DNA of 64,000 nucleotides, from positions 115,308,218 through 115,372,217 of the forward strand of contig OW804098.1 in the NCBI GenBank assembly GCA_942159475.1. The letters are read 5' to 3'. Shown piece after piece: positions 32,480-42,971 of the stretch. The first letter of the stretch is position 1, and every line of letters starts with the position of its first letter. A model generated the notes under the pieces. The model searched no databases. It was given only the letters and a program-made list of their open reading frames with translations, and had not been told where the DNA came from. This DNA is from Sthenelais limicola (taxonomy: Eukaryota; Annelida; Polychaeta; Phyllodocida; Sigalionidae). Made by a program: the position numbers and the translations under genes.

Positions 32480-33351
32480 TCTGTAGTAAACTTGTTACAC
32501 ACCCTGGAGAGAAACATGTTGATATCTTCAATTTCCCTTAAAGCCATTGGGAGATTGTTCCAATGCTGTTTCCCCTTATCAAAATACTTTTTCTGAGTCT
32601 TTCAGATCTTGGTCGTTCTAAGTAACGTTACAATGTCTTCCTACTTTCCTATATTCACTGTGTCTACACCTTCTTACATAGGATGAGGTAAGGTGTGATT
32701 CAAAGATTTCAGCTCATAAACGTTTCCTAGGTTTTACCACCTTTTCATTCATATGGGTTGATTATTTATATGTTAATGGATGCATACACCACCAAGGAAT
32801 AATGTAATAACTTTACCATCAGGCTGTGTGGAAGTACAGAGTGTGGAAATGCTTTTATTTTTTGGGGGGAATAGGCCCATAACGTCTGTGTGTGTTACAT
32901 TAGTCATTCAGTCGCTTTACACTCATCCTCACATTGGCTTTACCTCATTAATATCGGATTTGAAAACTTGTTTTATCCAAAAAACACTGTCATGATGACG
33001 ATAATGATTAAATCCTTATGATCTAATATTGATTATGATCTCTGATGATTATTTTCATACAAGACAGAGGTACATAAATACTGAGACACACATGCAAACA
33101 ATGTACCTCTAGACGAGGTAAAGCGGTTTTCTTGATTTGTGTGGTCACAGTGATATTGGCTGGCGTACCCAGCTATTCCTTCTTTTGATGTATTAGTTTC
33201 ATGCATACAATATTTCTACTATAGAATGAGGGCTCAGATTGGATGAATCCCATCTGCCCTGTATATATCCATTCCATTACCGTATAAACCATACACAAAG
33301 CCCTCTTCATTATCCAGCTGGTTGATGAAACTAGACCAGACAATCATATCA

Positions 33352-33585
33352 GGGTCCGATTTTCAGAAAATGTACAATTGGCAGTTCTACACATTTAGTA
33401 AATTCTGCTAAATTAGGCTCAAAAATGAAGAATACCAGGTATATCTGAGTATATTTGGTATCACATTGATTTCAAGTATCAGTTCTGTTGTGTTAAACTG
33501 CATTTTGAAGCTCATTTTTGTTTAAATGTGGGTTATTTAAGAGGATTGTTGAAGGCGAATTGTACATTTTCTGAAGATCTGACCC
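33352..33585 (+). mobile_element. Family A MITE, subfamily 2
   Basis: GGGTCCG / CTGACCC ends; perfect ATCA duplication (33348-33351, 33586-33589). Confidence 0.9.
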
Positions 33586-33735
33586 ATCAACAGCACTCTT
33601 TACGCCTTTGATATTATTATGGCCTGTTCGTATGTGACCGTACATGAAAGTACTGCATTAATTTCGTGGATTCATGACAGATCTATGTATACTACAGTAT
33701 AGATCTATATGTTTTCTGTGCATTTCACATTTCAG

Positions 33736-33826
33736 ATTGCCAGAAGTGTCCCAGATGGGAAGCCGAGCCATGACCATGCACTACTTCATGCAAGTGATGT
33801 CCGGATATTGGAGCTTGTGGACAACT
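33736..33826 (+). CDS. Probable internal exon of an unrecognised host gene
   Basis: The acceptor TGCATTTCACATTTCAG and donor ACAACT|GTGAGTAG are both strong and enclose 91 nt. In frame 1 it reads IARSVPDGKPSHDHALLHAS and continues DVRILELVDN, ending in phase 1. Frame 2 is also open (Met- and Trp-rich). Frame 1 is preferred because it joins in phase to the candidate exon at 36473. The protein family is not recognised. A family A MITE lies 150 bp upstream and a family H element starts 11 bp after the donor. Confidence 0.5.
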
Positions 33827-33837
33827 GTGAGTAGCTC

Positions 33838-34416
33838 AGGGACTGTTCATTGTTAACCACTGGGGGGTAGTGTCCGGGGGGGGGCACTCTTTTTGCACAG
33901 GCTTTGAAGGGGAGAGGGCATTTTTTGCGCACTCCAAAAATGTGTGTGTGTGGGGGGGGGGGGGGGGCATATTTTATTGCACAATTCAATTTAATTCAAT
34001 TCAAAATATTTTCTTTTTGCATCAATGGTGATTACAAAAAGGAGGGCCCAGTTTAGAAACCTAAGTTTCAAGTCTTCCACTGGGTTCCAAAAACTGGGTT
34101 CCAAAAACTGGGTTCCAAAAACTGGGTTCCAAAAACTGGGTTCCAAAAACTGGGTTCCAAAAACTGGGTTTCAAAATATGGGTTCAAAAAACTGGGTTCA
34201 AAAAACTGGGTTCAAAAAAATCAGACTCAGAACTGCAATGATGTAGGGGGCCATGCAATTTTGCACAAACCTACAATAGGGGGGGGGGGGGCAAGACATT
34301 TAGCACAAACTTTCAAGTGTGTGTGGAAGGGGGGGGGGGGGCTAGACATTTTGCACAACAATCTTTCGCAAATTATCCCCTCCCTCCCCCCTAGTGGTCA
34401 ATTATGAACGGTCCCT
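33838..34416. mobile_element. Family H TIR element with G-run repeats
   Basis: AGGGACTGTTCATTGTTAAC at the left is inverted at the right (GTCAATTATGAACGGTCCCT). Subterminal units alternate runs of 9-14 G with TTTTGCACAAACTTT-like motifs. A (CAATT)n block and a 14-bp tandem array lie inside. Confidence 0.7.
34081..34216 (+). repeat. 14-bp tandem repeat (TGGGTTCCAAAAAC)n
   Basis: About ten units, the first six nearly perfect and the last ones drifting to TGGGTTCAAAAAAC. The open frame across it (34025-34246) is a by-product of the repeat. Confidence 0.95.
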
Positions 34417-34649
34417 AAATGAAAGTGCGTGAAGCAAGTTGACAGTGTAGGAGTAGAAGCCATAGGACCAGGGAGGCCAGACCGTGCATGCAAACGGACG
34501 TAATCCTGTATCAATATTTACTCCCCCCAGAACTGGCTTGAGGTTGGATTACATACGCAATATCGTAGGCAGACTATCAGACTGATACAATTAATGGTCA
34601 CGGGAACATTTCTTTGGCGATATCTAGTTCTTGAGGTTGCATGAATAAA

Positions 34650-35059
34650 TGTGATCCGTTTGAGGAAAATGAGTCACAAGTTGCAAAATATGGATTTTGA
34701 GATTTCATCATATTTGCAAAGATGAGGTCAAACCGATTCCAATGATAGTAAATAGTTAGATATCTAACAAGTATTTCTGTATTTTAAGTTTCATATTTTT
34801 ATCTTTGATGAACAAATTTGCAATGTTTCTGGATGGGTAATTAACAGTAAAGTAACTAAATGTACTCTATACAAAGGCCTTCAAAACGCAGGGATATATT
34901 TAGAACAATGTTCTGAAATATAGTACATGCATTCATATCACTGAAAGTGATGAAACCCTCTAAAAATCAGAACATTCTAATAAAGAGGTCATGTGGAAAA
35001 AACACTTTGAAAAATATCAATTTTGCGACTTGTGAGTAATTTTCCTGGAACACATCACA
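34650..35059 (-). mobile_element. Family B MITE
   Basis: Full length; tips TGTGATCCGTTTGAGGAAAA and TTTTCCTGGAACACATCACA. Confidence 0.85.
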
Positions 35060-35347
35060 AATGTACTAAATTTCAAGACAGTGTGTTAAATATATCCATA
35101 CATTTCTAAATGTGTCATATAGAGTATATCTAGTTACTTTACTATTAATTGTCCACCCACAAATATTGCAAATTTAAAAAAAAAATAAAAAAAATAAAAA
35201 AATCCTACTTTAAATATAGAAATAGTTATTTGATGTCATACTGTTTACTATCATTGGAATCGGCTTGATCTCATCTTTTCAAATATGATGGTATCTCAAA
35301 ATCAATTATTTTGCGATTTGTGACTCTTTTCCCTGGAACACATCACA
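35060..35347 (+). repeat. 5'-truncated family B copy abutting the previous one
   Basis: Begins in mid-element (CTAAATTTCAAGACAGTGTG) and ends with the terminal block, back-to-back with 34650-35059. Confidence 0.75.
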
Positions 35348-35364
35348 AAGATTCTCAGACTTAA

Positions 35365-35550
35365 ACAACCCTCTCAAATAACCCACATTAAAGACAAAAA
35401 TGAGCTTCAAACTGCAGTTTAACACAACAGAACATATATACTTTAAATCAATACGATACAAAATATACTCAGATATACCCGGTATTCTTCATTTTTCAGC
35501 TTACTTTAGGAGAATTTCCTAAATGTGTAGAGCTGCCATTTGTACATTTT
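35365..35550 (-). repeat. Truncated family A copy, subfamily 2
   Basis: Lacks the left TIR; ends at TTTGTACATTTTC. Confidence 0.75.
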
Positions 35551-35875
35551 CACATGGCCACTGACGATGGAAAGAGTCTCAGATCTATAGTTACACAAGT
35601 TGGAGATGGAATTGTTTATTATTTCCATTATTGTGATTTATTAAGTCAAATTAATTGAGGCGTATTAAAAGGAATTCGCCGCCAACAAAATAATGAGACA
35701 AGCTTTTGAAAAGATGCCATTAATTTGATTCAGTTAAAAGTTGAAGTATCGAGAACAAACAAGAACGTAATTTCTATACTGGTGTACAATTCTATTAATT
35801 TTATAGATTGAAAGGCAAAAATACAAAAAGATGATGTACTAGTAGCTATATGAGATACTTAAGAATCAAATCGGG

Positions 35876-36085
35876 AGAACCTTCACCAATCCTCTTTAAT
35901 AATCCAAATTTGAGACAAAAATTAGCTTCAAAATACAGTTCAACATTACCATATTCATTGTCTGAATCAACACAATACCAAATATACTCAGACATATCAA
36001 GCATTAATAATCTTTCAGCTTGATTTATCCAAATCTACTAAATATCTTTTGCACTGATTGTACATTTTCTGACGATCCAAACCAT
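35876..36085 (-). repeat. Truncated, diverged family A copy
   Basis: Starts ACCTTCACCAATCCTCTTTA and ends ATTTTCTGACGATCCAAACC; older than its neighbours. Confidence 0.7.
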
Positions 36086-36130
36086 AACTCTTCTTCTGCC
36101 GAACGCAATGTTTAGGTTGGTTTTGTATAT

Positions 36131-36365
36131 GGGTCACATCATCAGAAAATGTACAATTCACCTTCACCAATCCTCTCAAATAACCCAAATTTCAGACGAA
36201 AATAAAGTTCAAAATACAGTTCAACCTAACCAAACTGATTGCTAGAATCAATGCAATGCCGAATATACTCAAATTTAACTAGTATTGGCCAAATTGCAGG
36301 CAAATGTAGCAGAATTTACTAAATGTGTACAGCTGACAATTATACATTTTCTGAAAACCTCACCC
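36131..36365 (-). mobile_element. Family A MITE, subfamily 1
   Basis: Ends GGGTCAC / CTCACCC; flanks ATAT and AAAT. Confidence 0.85.
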
Positions 36366-36472
36366 AAATGACCTATGTTATGATATCTAATATATAAAGC
36401 TCTAGAAGGGTTTTTCGTCACGCATGTTCTGAGAATCTGTGATCTCCTCATCTGTCTTTTTGGTCTGTACAG

Positions 36473-36504
36473 GTCCGTTGACCCTGTCTGGAGAACATAA
36501 TATG
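36473..36504 (+). CDS. Candidate short exon, in phase with 33736-33826
   Basis: A good acceptor, TGTCTTTTTGGTCTGTACAG, is followed by GTCCGTTGACC. The first two bases complete the split codon of the upstream exon (T+GT, Cys), continuing PLTLSGEHNM. The donor ATG|GTTTGT is weak and the frame stays open to a stop at about 36600, so the 3' boundary is uncertain. Confidence 0.3.
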
Positions 36505-36627
36505 GTTTGTGATTTTGTGATTTTGAAGCCTTTTTTAAATTGGGATCTACACACTCCCTTTATAGCCTGGGAAAGCCCCTGTCAGATACTATGTCACTTC
36601 TAGGGGGACCCGACTACATGCAGATGA

Positions 36628-36775
36628 GTGGGAGAGTGAAAAAGAGGGGAGGGAGAGGAGAGGGGTATTGGAGAGGGGAGGGAGAGGGAAAGAAGAGGGG
36701 TAGAGAAAAGAGGGGAGGGAGAGGATGAAGGGGATGGGAGAGAGGGGGGGTGAAAAAGCAGGGAGGGGGAGCGGA
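36628..36775. repeat. Polypurine (GGGAGAG)n tract
   Basis: About 150 bp nearly all A and G on the + strand. Frames on both strands are low complexity. Confidence 0.9.
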
Positions 36776-37109
36776 GCACTGGGCAGAGCACAATAGAATG
36801 TATCTTTGACTTCACACAGATTAGGAACATCTGTGATGTTATGCCATGATAGGTGTGCATATCGACAAAAACATGGCCAGATTAGCCCATGGCATATGCA
36901 TGCATAGATTTCACTAGCGAAATCCGCTTTTCGAATGCAGCCAATTTACTCTGCTATTTTGATTGGTTACGCAAACCTAGCTGCGCCAATAAACGCTTAT
37001 TTCATGACGCAAGGCTGTAGGTGCTTGCTTTCCCTGAGTCGGAGGGTTGTGAGACATTATTAGAAGGTGAATGATGATTAAATAACGCTTAAATATATAT
37101 CATGGCATA

Positions 37110-37281
37110 AAAATAGAACTAAACTTGAGCTGCATATGCAACAACGTATTCACAAAACGCTTGTGGCTTTTGGTGAGTCTTTCGCCTGTGCCTTCGCCAC
37201 TTGTGAAAGACACTCTCCAAAAGCCACTTGCGTTTTGTGAATATGTTGTCGCATATGCCGCTCACTTTAAGTTCTATCTTA
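37110..37281. mobile_element. 172-bp foldback element
   Basis: Arms AAATAGAACTAAACTTGAG... and ...CACTTTAAGTTCTATCTT pair almost throughout. The inner arms are GTGGCTTTTGGTGAGTCTTT and AAGACACTCTCCAAAAGCCA around a loop of about 20 bp. Confidence 0.8.
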
Positions 37282-37306
37282 ATATCTGACAAAAATGAAC
37301 TAAATC

Positions 37307-37359
37307 ATGGCCAGCAGAAGATGGGATGATCTCACAGCTGCTCTGCTTCCACTAATCAG
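37307..37359 (+). CDS. Candidate first coding exon
   Basis: ATG at 37307 with G at +4 opens MASRRWDDLTAALLPLI and meets a donor-like CAG|GTTAGA at 37359. No promoter is visible and the product is unknown; the foldback element ends 25 bp upstream. Chance occurrence is quite possible. Confidence 0.22.
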
Positions 37360-37610
37360 GTTAGACACATCTGGATTCAATTACGCCAGTTCAAATCTCT
37401 TTTAGAATTATTTAGAATTTCAATGATTCTTTCACTTCGTTGGATTAAATACTAGCTCCTGTTCTTTATACAAAATAAACCGTGTTGGCCAGACATCCTA
37501 TCATCCAGGGATTAATTCTGATCCAAACGGAGAACAAAGCCATCGTAAACATCGGTTTTTGTGCAGGTCACGTGACAATAAAGTGTCAGCAGAGGGAGCT
37601 GCATTGAGGA

Positions 37611-37847
37611 GGGTCAGATCGCCAGAAAATGTACAATTCACCTTCACCAATCCTTTCAAATAACCCAAATTTAAATGAAAAGTGACGTTCAAAATGAAGT
37701 TTAACACAATAAAAGAGATATTTTTAATCAGCACAATGCGAAAGATACGCTGATATACATATATTATATATAATTTTCTGGTCCAATTTAACAGAAATAA
37801 ACAAATTTGTCGAGCTGCCGATTGTACATTTTCTGAAAATCTGACCC
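37611..37847 (-). mobile_element. Family A MITE, diverged
   Basis: Full TIRs; flanks AGGA and AGGT. Confidence 0.85.
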
Positions 37848-37912
37848 AGGTGTGTTTGGTTAATGATTACCATGGGGACGTTATTAAATACCTCGCGTTC
37901 CGAGTATGACCT

Positions 37913-38147
37913 GGGTCTGATCGTCAGAAAATGTACAATTGGCAGCTCTACACATTTGGGGAATTCTGCTACTTTAGGCTGAGAAATTATGAATACCGGG
38001 TATATCTGAGTATATTTGGTATTGCATTGATTTATAGTATCAGTTCTGTTATGTTAAACTGTCTTTTGAAGCCGATTTTTGTCCTAAATGTGGGCTATTT
38101 GAGAGGATGGGTGAAGGAGAATTGTACATGTTCTGAAGATCTGACCC
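37913..38147 (+). mobile_element. Family A MITE, subfamily 2
   Basis: GGGTCTG / CTGACCC ends; only 65 bp from the preceding copy and in the opposite orientation. Confidence 0.85.
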
Positions 38148-38431
38148 ATGTAATTGTGATGTTTCGTCTGTTATAGCCGTTCCCTGTGCGTTCCATTCAT
38201 AAATACAAGAACACTATCCTCCATAGTAATCACAATTAATCAAATGTCTCTCACAAGAATTTTGGACAAGGGGACAAGAGAAGAGCAAGAATTAGATAGT
38301 AATTTATTTAAAATTCGAGCCAGAGCCATCTATATTTGTAACGATGAATATTTTATATAAATCACAACTGTGTATAACCATCAACATTGTTAGAGAGATC
38401 CACCGTATTCTATCTTCCAGTGATTGTATTT

Positions 38432-39487
38432 GTGATGTGTTTCAGGAAAATGAGTCACAAGTCGCAAGATTGATATTTTTTTTTTATTTATTCATTTTTT
38501 TTGCAACAGACTTTATTCAAATACCTGCCGTCTTGGCTTTTACATTTGGGTCAGGTTTTCAGAAAATGTACAATTGGCAGCTCTACATATTTAGTAATTT
38601 CTGGTAAATTCTGCTAAAAGAATGATACATTTTGGATATATCTGAGTATATTTGGTATCGCATTGATTTAAAGCATCAGTTCTATTATGTTAAACTGCAT
38701 TTTGAAACTCACTTTTGTCCTAAATGTGGGTTATTTGAGAGGATTGGTGAAGGCGAATTGTACATTTTCTGAAAATCTGACCCATATAACCTCCATAATC
38801 TTTTCCTGCGTTTGAACCGACTTGAAGCTACACATATATAATACAAGGATTGATATTTTTAAATGTGTTTTATTTACAACATCTCTGTGTCGAAATGTTT
38901 CCATTTTTGGGTGCTAAATCCTGTTTGTTGCATGAACACATCTAGTCCAGGTAATCTGTGGGTTGACCCAAACCAAATTGCAAAAGAATTTATTTTTGCG
39001 GGATCTTCTTTCTTAAACCATACCCTTTTAATGTGTCAAAAGTTTACCAAAGTTTGCTGCGGGGAAAGTTCCTAAAAACGCCACTAGGGGAACCGCCTTT
39101 TACATTTATTTCTATAACTCAGTAAATGTTTTTTCTACGGCTTAACTGATATTAAGCCGAATCCAATGAGAGCAAACAGTAAGATATTTCTATATTTTAA
39201 GTTTGATATTCTTATTATTGAAAAAACATTTATAAATGCAATATCTCTGGATGAGCAATTACCAGTAAAGAAGCTAAATGTACTCCATACGAAGGCCTTC
39301 AAAAACCAAGAATGTATTTAATCTCCTGAAATTTGTATCTCCTGAAATTTGATACATAGATTGATTTGACTTAAAGTGTTAAACCCTCCAAAAATCAGAA
39401 CTTTTCAATAAAAAGATCCTGCAAATAAAACGCTTTGAAAAATATCAATTTTGCGATTTGTGACTCATATTCCTATAACACATCACA
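38432..39487. mobile_element. Rearranged family B sequence with nested family A
   Basis: A left end at 38432-38510 (+) and a second left-part fragment at 38848-38960. A minus-orientation right half at 39170-39487 ends in ATATTCCTATAACACATCACA. A family A element lies at 38548-38783. Confidence 0.6.
38548..38783 (+). mobile_element. Family A MITE, subfamily 2b
   Basis: Full TIRs; flanks ATTT and ATAT. Confidence 0.88.
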
Positions 39488-39602
39488 GATTTTCAGAAAA
39501 CATATAATTTGCCTTCACCAATCATCTAAAATAACCCAAATTACAGACGAAAAAAAGTTCAAAATACATACTGCCAATTGTACATTTTATGAAAATCTGA
39601 CC
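39487..39602 (-). repeat. Internally deleted family A copy
   Basis: Both TIRs are present but only about 115 bp in all; joined directly to the end of family B. Another left-end stub lies at 39846-39897. Confidence 0.7.
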
Positions 39603-39899
39603 TCTTGTGTATGAAAATCTGGATTCTAGGTGTACGTACACACACTTCTTAAGCTTTCCTTATTAGCTTGGACGAGAACAGCTTCTTTCTGGTACAAAGT
39701 GGGAAGCCATTGTTTCATGCAGCAGACGGGGTGTCTAGGATTTCTATAGAGTGTCTGCTGGCTCTCTTTTGTTCTACTAATTAATTGTATAGTGTTGGCA
39801 ATTGGTGTTGAACGCTTTTGAGGATTCTGAGTGGAATGATATGGGGTGTCAGATTCTCAGAAAATGTACACTTTGCCTTCCTTTCAAATAACTCACAAG

Positions 39900-41003
39900 C
39901 ATCGATACACAATTAATGGTGAATAAACGATGGCCGTACGTCTTAAAAGGTGGGCATCCCAGTGAATTGTTTTGTTGATGTAATAAGAAAAGCTATCTTT
40001 TTTTCTTTCTTTTTTTTGAATTTTTTTTATTCAGGACAGAGACATTTCCATACGACAGTACGAATATTCCCAGAATAGCCTGATTTTTAAATTTACTTTT
40101 AAATTACATCAAAATATTTCTATGTTAACTCCTAAATTTAGTACACGAAAAAAGAGTAAAAATAAGAATAATAAGAGAAATTCTGAGTCTAAACTAATTC
40201 TACAACACTAAATTTTAAATTAATCATTATACCTACTTAGCGACTGATCAAACTATTCGAGTTTACTGTTACTTCTAGTAGTAGTACAGTGATACAAATG
40301 GGTACTTATCTGATTAACATACAGATAGTTTTAAGTAGATCAGGCTAATCTTAAAAACAGTAGTACAAATAAAAACAACAATTACACAATGTTCCGCGTC
40401 GTGCTCTTACATACTGACCATTGAATATTCCATTTCTCGTTAAATTATAGCTTTTACAATATTACATTATTTGTCAGCATCACTTTTTACTTTTCACAAG
40501 GGCCTACTCGCGAGGTAATACAGCTTCAGTGCAACAATTTTATATATTAATCATCTTAATATTTTTACATTAAGGAACTTTTTCCGACATCTGAGAACGA
40601 TTAGTCAGACAAAAAATTCCGCTACTTACAAGCATTCCGTTATATAAACAACTATACAACTCAACTATAATGATCAGTTGATTGTTATTGTTGAGTGTTA
40701 TTGTTGTGAGGAGTGGGGTGGCGGTCATTTGCTCTGAGCTATTTATTGCTTGTATAGAAGGCCTCGCACGTTGTAATATGATTGTGCGTTCCCATTACCA
40801 CGATATTCTACGTCGGTTTTTCTTATCGTGCGATTGCCGTACACCAAGTCGGCCGTCATAATGGGAATGGGCCTTTACCCTTACATTCATATTCCACCAC
40901 ATACTTGTCCGGTAGGGCTTGAAATCCCCCCTAAATGTTGGGAGCTTAGACCCGAGATTATCGCTTGATAAATAAAAGTACCAACAACACTAACAACAAC
41001 AAC
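39900..41003. other. No gene seen
   Basis: AT-rich. TTGAATTTTTTTTATTCAGG at about 40015 may be another LINE tail in antisense. Nothing else supported. Confidence 0.4.
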
Positions 41004-41179
41004 ATTTAAGACAACAATAAGCTTCAAAATGCAGTTTAACATAACAGAACTGGTACTTTAAAGCAATACGGTACCAAATATACTCAGATATACCTGGTAG
41101 TCATCATTTTTCAGCCTAGTTTAGGAGAATTTCCTAAATGTGTAGAGCTGCCAATTGTACATTTTCTGACGATCTGACC
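41004..41179 (-). repeat. Truncated family A copy, subfamily 2
   Basis: Starts at ACATTTAAGACAACAATAAG and keeps the right TIR. Confidence 0.75.
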
Positions 41180-41393
41180 CATGTATTATATGTGAATATT
41201 CTGGGAATTATGTGATGGTCAGGTTTTCTGTACGGTATATTTTGGACAAAGCCAGTTAATTAGATAACTAGATATGAAATAAGGCAGTCCAGTATGCCAG
41301 CTTTAGTAGCAAGTTGATGATTGGATGTATTTTTTAATGTAATTTGTAGTTGAGAGTGAGAAACACTTGAATTTATTTTAATATGTGGTGTGT

Positions 41394-41795
41394 TTCAGGA
41401 AAATTAGTCATAAGTCGCAAAATTCATGATTTTAAATGTCATTTTGTCACGAGATCTCCTTTGTGGAATGTTTTCATTTTTGGGGTATCTAGTCAGATAG
41501 GTCTTATGAATACATGGATCAAATTTCAGGATATTGTATTAAATATAATCATGCATTCCTAAGATCATCCTATGGAGTACATTTACCTACTTTACCAGTA
41601 ATTATTCACCCAACAATATTGAAAACTTTTTTTTTCAGAAATAAAAATATCAAACTTGAAATATAGAAATACTTATTTAATGCCCTTAATGTTTACTATC
41701 ATTGGAATCACCTTGATCTCCTCTTTTTAAATAGAATGGTATCTCAAAATCGTTTTTTTTGCGACTTATGACTCATTTTCCTGAAACACATCACA
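41394..41795 (+). mobile_element. Family B MITE
   Basis: Full length, TA on both sides, interior typical. Confidence 0.85.
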
Positions 41796-41862
41796 TATTA
41801 AGGCAACCCCACAATACGTCCATGGTGGACAGTGCGTCTTTTCATGTGAAATGTTTAAAGTT

Positions 41863-42251
41863 TTTATCCGTTTTAGGAAAATGAGTCATAAATCGCAAAA
41901 TAAGGATTTTGAGATATCACCATATTTGAAAAGAGGAGATAAAGCTGATTCCAATGATAGTAAACAAAGATTAAAGACACATTATGAGTATTTTTATATT
42001 TAAAGTTTGATATTTTTATCATTTTTTTAAAAGTTTGTAATGTTTCTAAATATTTCATACAAAGGCCTTCAAAACGCAAGAATATATTCAATACAATGTC
42101 CTGAAATTTATTACATGGATTCATATGACTATAAGTGCTAACTAAACCCTCTAAAAATCAAAACATTTCAATAAAGAAATTTTGTGGGATAAAACACTTT
42201 GAAAAATATCAATTTTGCGTCTTGTGACTCATTATCCTGGAACACATCACA
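41863..42251 (-). mobile_element. Family B MITE, left tip eroded
   Basis: ATCCGTTTTAGGAAAATGAG start and TTATCCTGGAACACATCACA end, 67 bp from the previous copy and inverted to it. Confidence 0.8.
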
Positions 42252-42589
42252 AATATTATATAGGCCTCAAATAAATAATATAAAAAAATGATGTGCACCA
42301 CCCGTGGGTTTGTGCCCATATTTGGTAAAGCTACAGGATGAAATCTTTGAAAATCCTGTGTTTTAAATGTATTTCCTGAATAACTATGATGCATTCTGGG
42401 ATATTTATATTGCATGATGGGATAGGACTGGTCTGACCATAAAAGAGTCAAGCATCCTATCCTCATCAGTTATTTCTTGCCTGATATTACTGATATAACG
42501 GAATACACATCTATATATTACAATACACATCTGTATATTACAAGCTATTGAATTGACTTTTTTCCCCACCCATACACTGTGGTAAGAGT

Positions 42590-42840
42590 TCACGCATTTC
42601 CCTAGTGAACATATGCGAAAGGCGGGTCAACTTGTTGCACGCTCATAGCGCTTGTCTATATTGGCTTTTCGCGTACCTTTCTACTGGCGGCCGCGAGTGT
42701 CTAGTGACGTCACCACGCGCTAAGCGCGTGAAATCTGTCGCCTTACCGAGGCGGGGGCGGCTTGGCTTGCTCAGTGGTGCGTGTAAAGCCTAGGCAGTTT
42801 AGGGGGTGGGTAGGGGTGCGTGTGGTGGGGTTTGGCTTAA
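42590..42840. promoter_or_regulatory. CpG-rich segment with CRE-like site
   Basis: Clearly richer in CpG than its surroundings, with TGACGTCA at about 42704 and the palindrome CACGCGCTAAGCGCGTG at about 42713. No adjacent coding exon was found, so a promoter role is only a possibility. Confidence 0.2.
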
Positions 42841-42971
42841 TTATTTATTTGTTTTTTCATTCATTGAATTTGGGGTGGGACGGACTTCATCATTTCATCA
42901 TTTTAGTGTATCATTTTCTTTTGATGCATTTCTTCCTTGTGCCAGCTTCTGTAATGAGAAAAGTACAGGTA

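Noticed and set aside
34025..34246. 73-codon frame with repeated VPKTGFQKLGSKNW
   Set aside because: It is the translation of a 14-bp DNA tandem repeat inside a TIR element, not a repeat protein.
36540..36860. Frames over the polypurine tract
   Set aside because: Low-complexity Gly/Arg/Glu or Ser/Pro/Leu translation of a GA-rich repeat.
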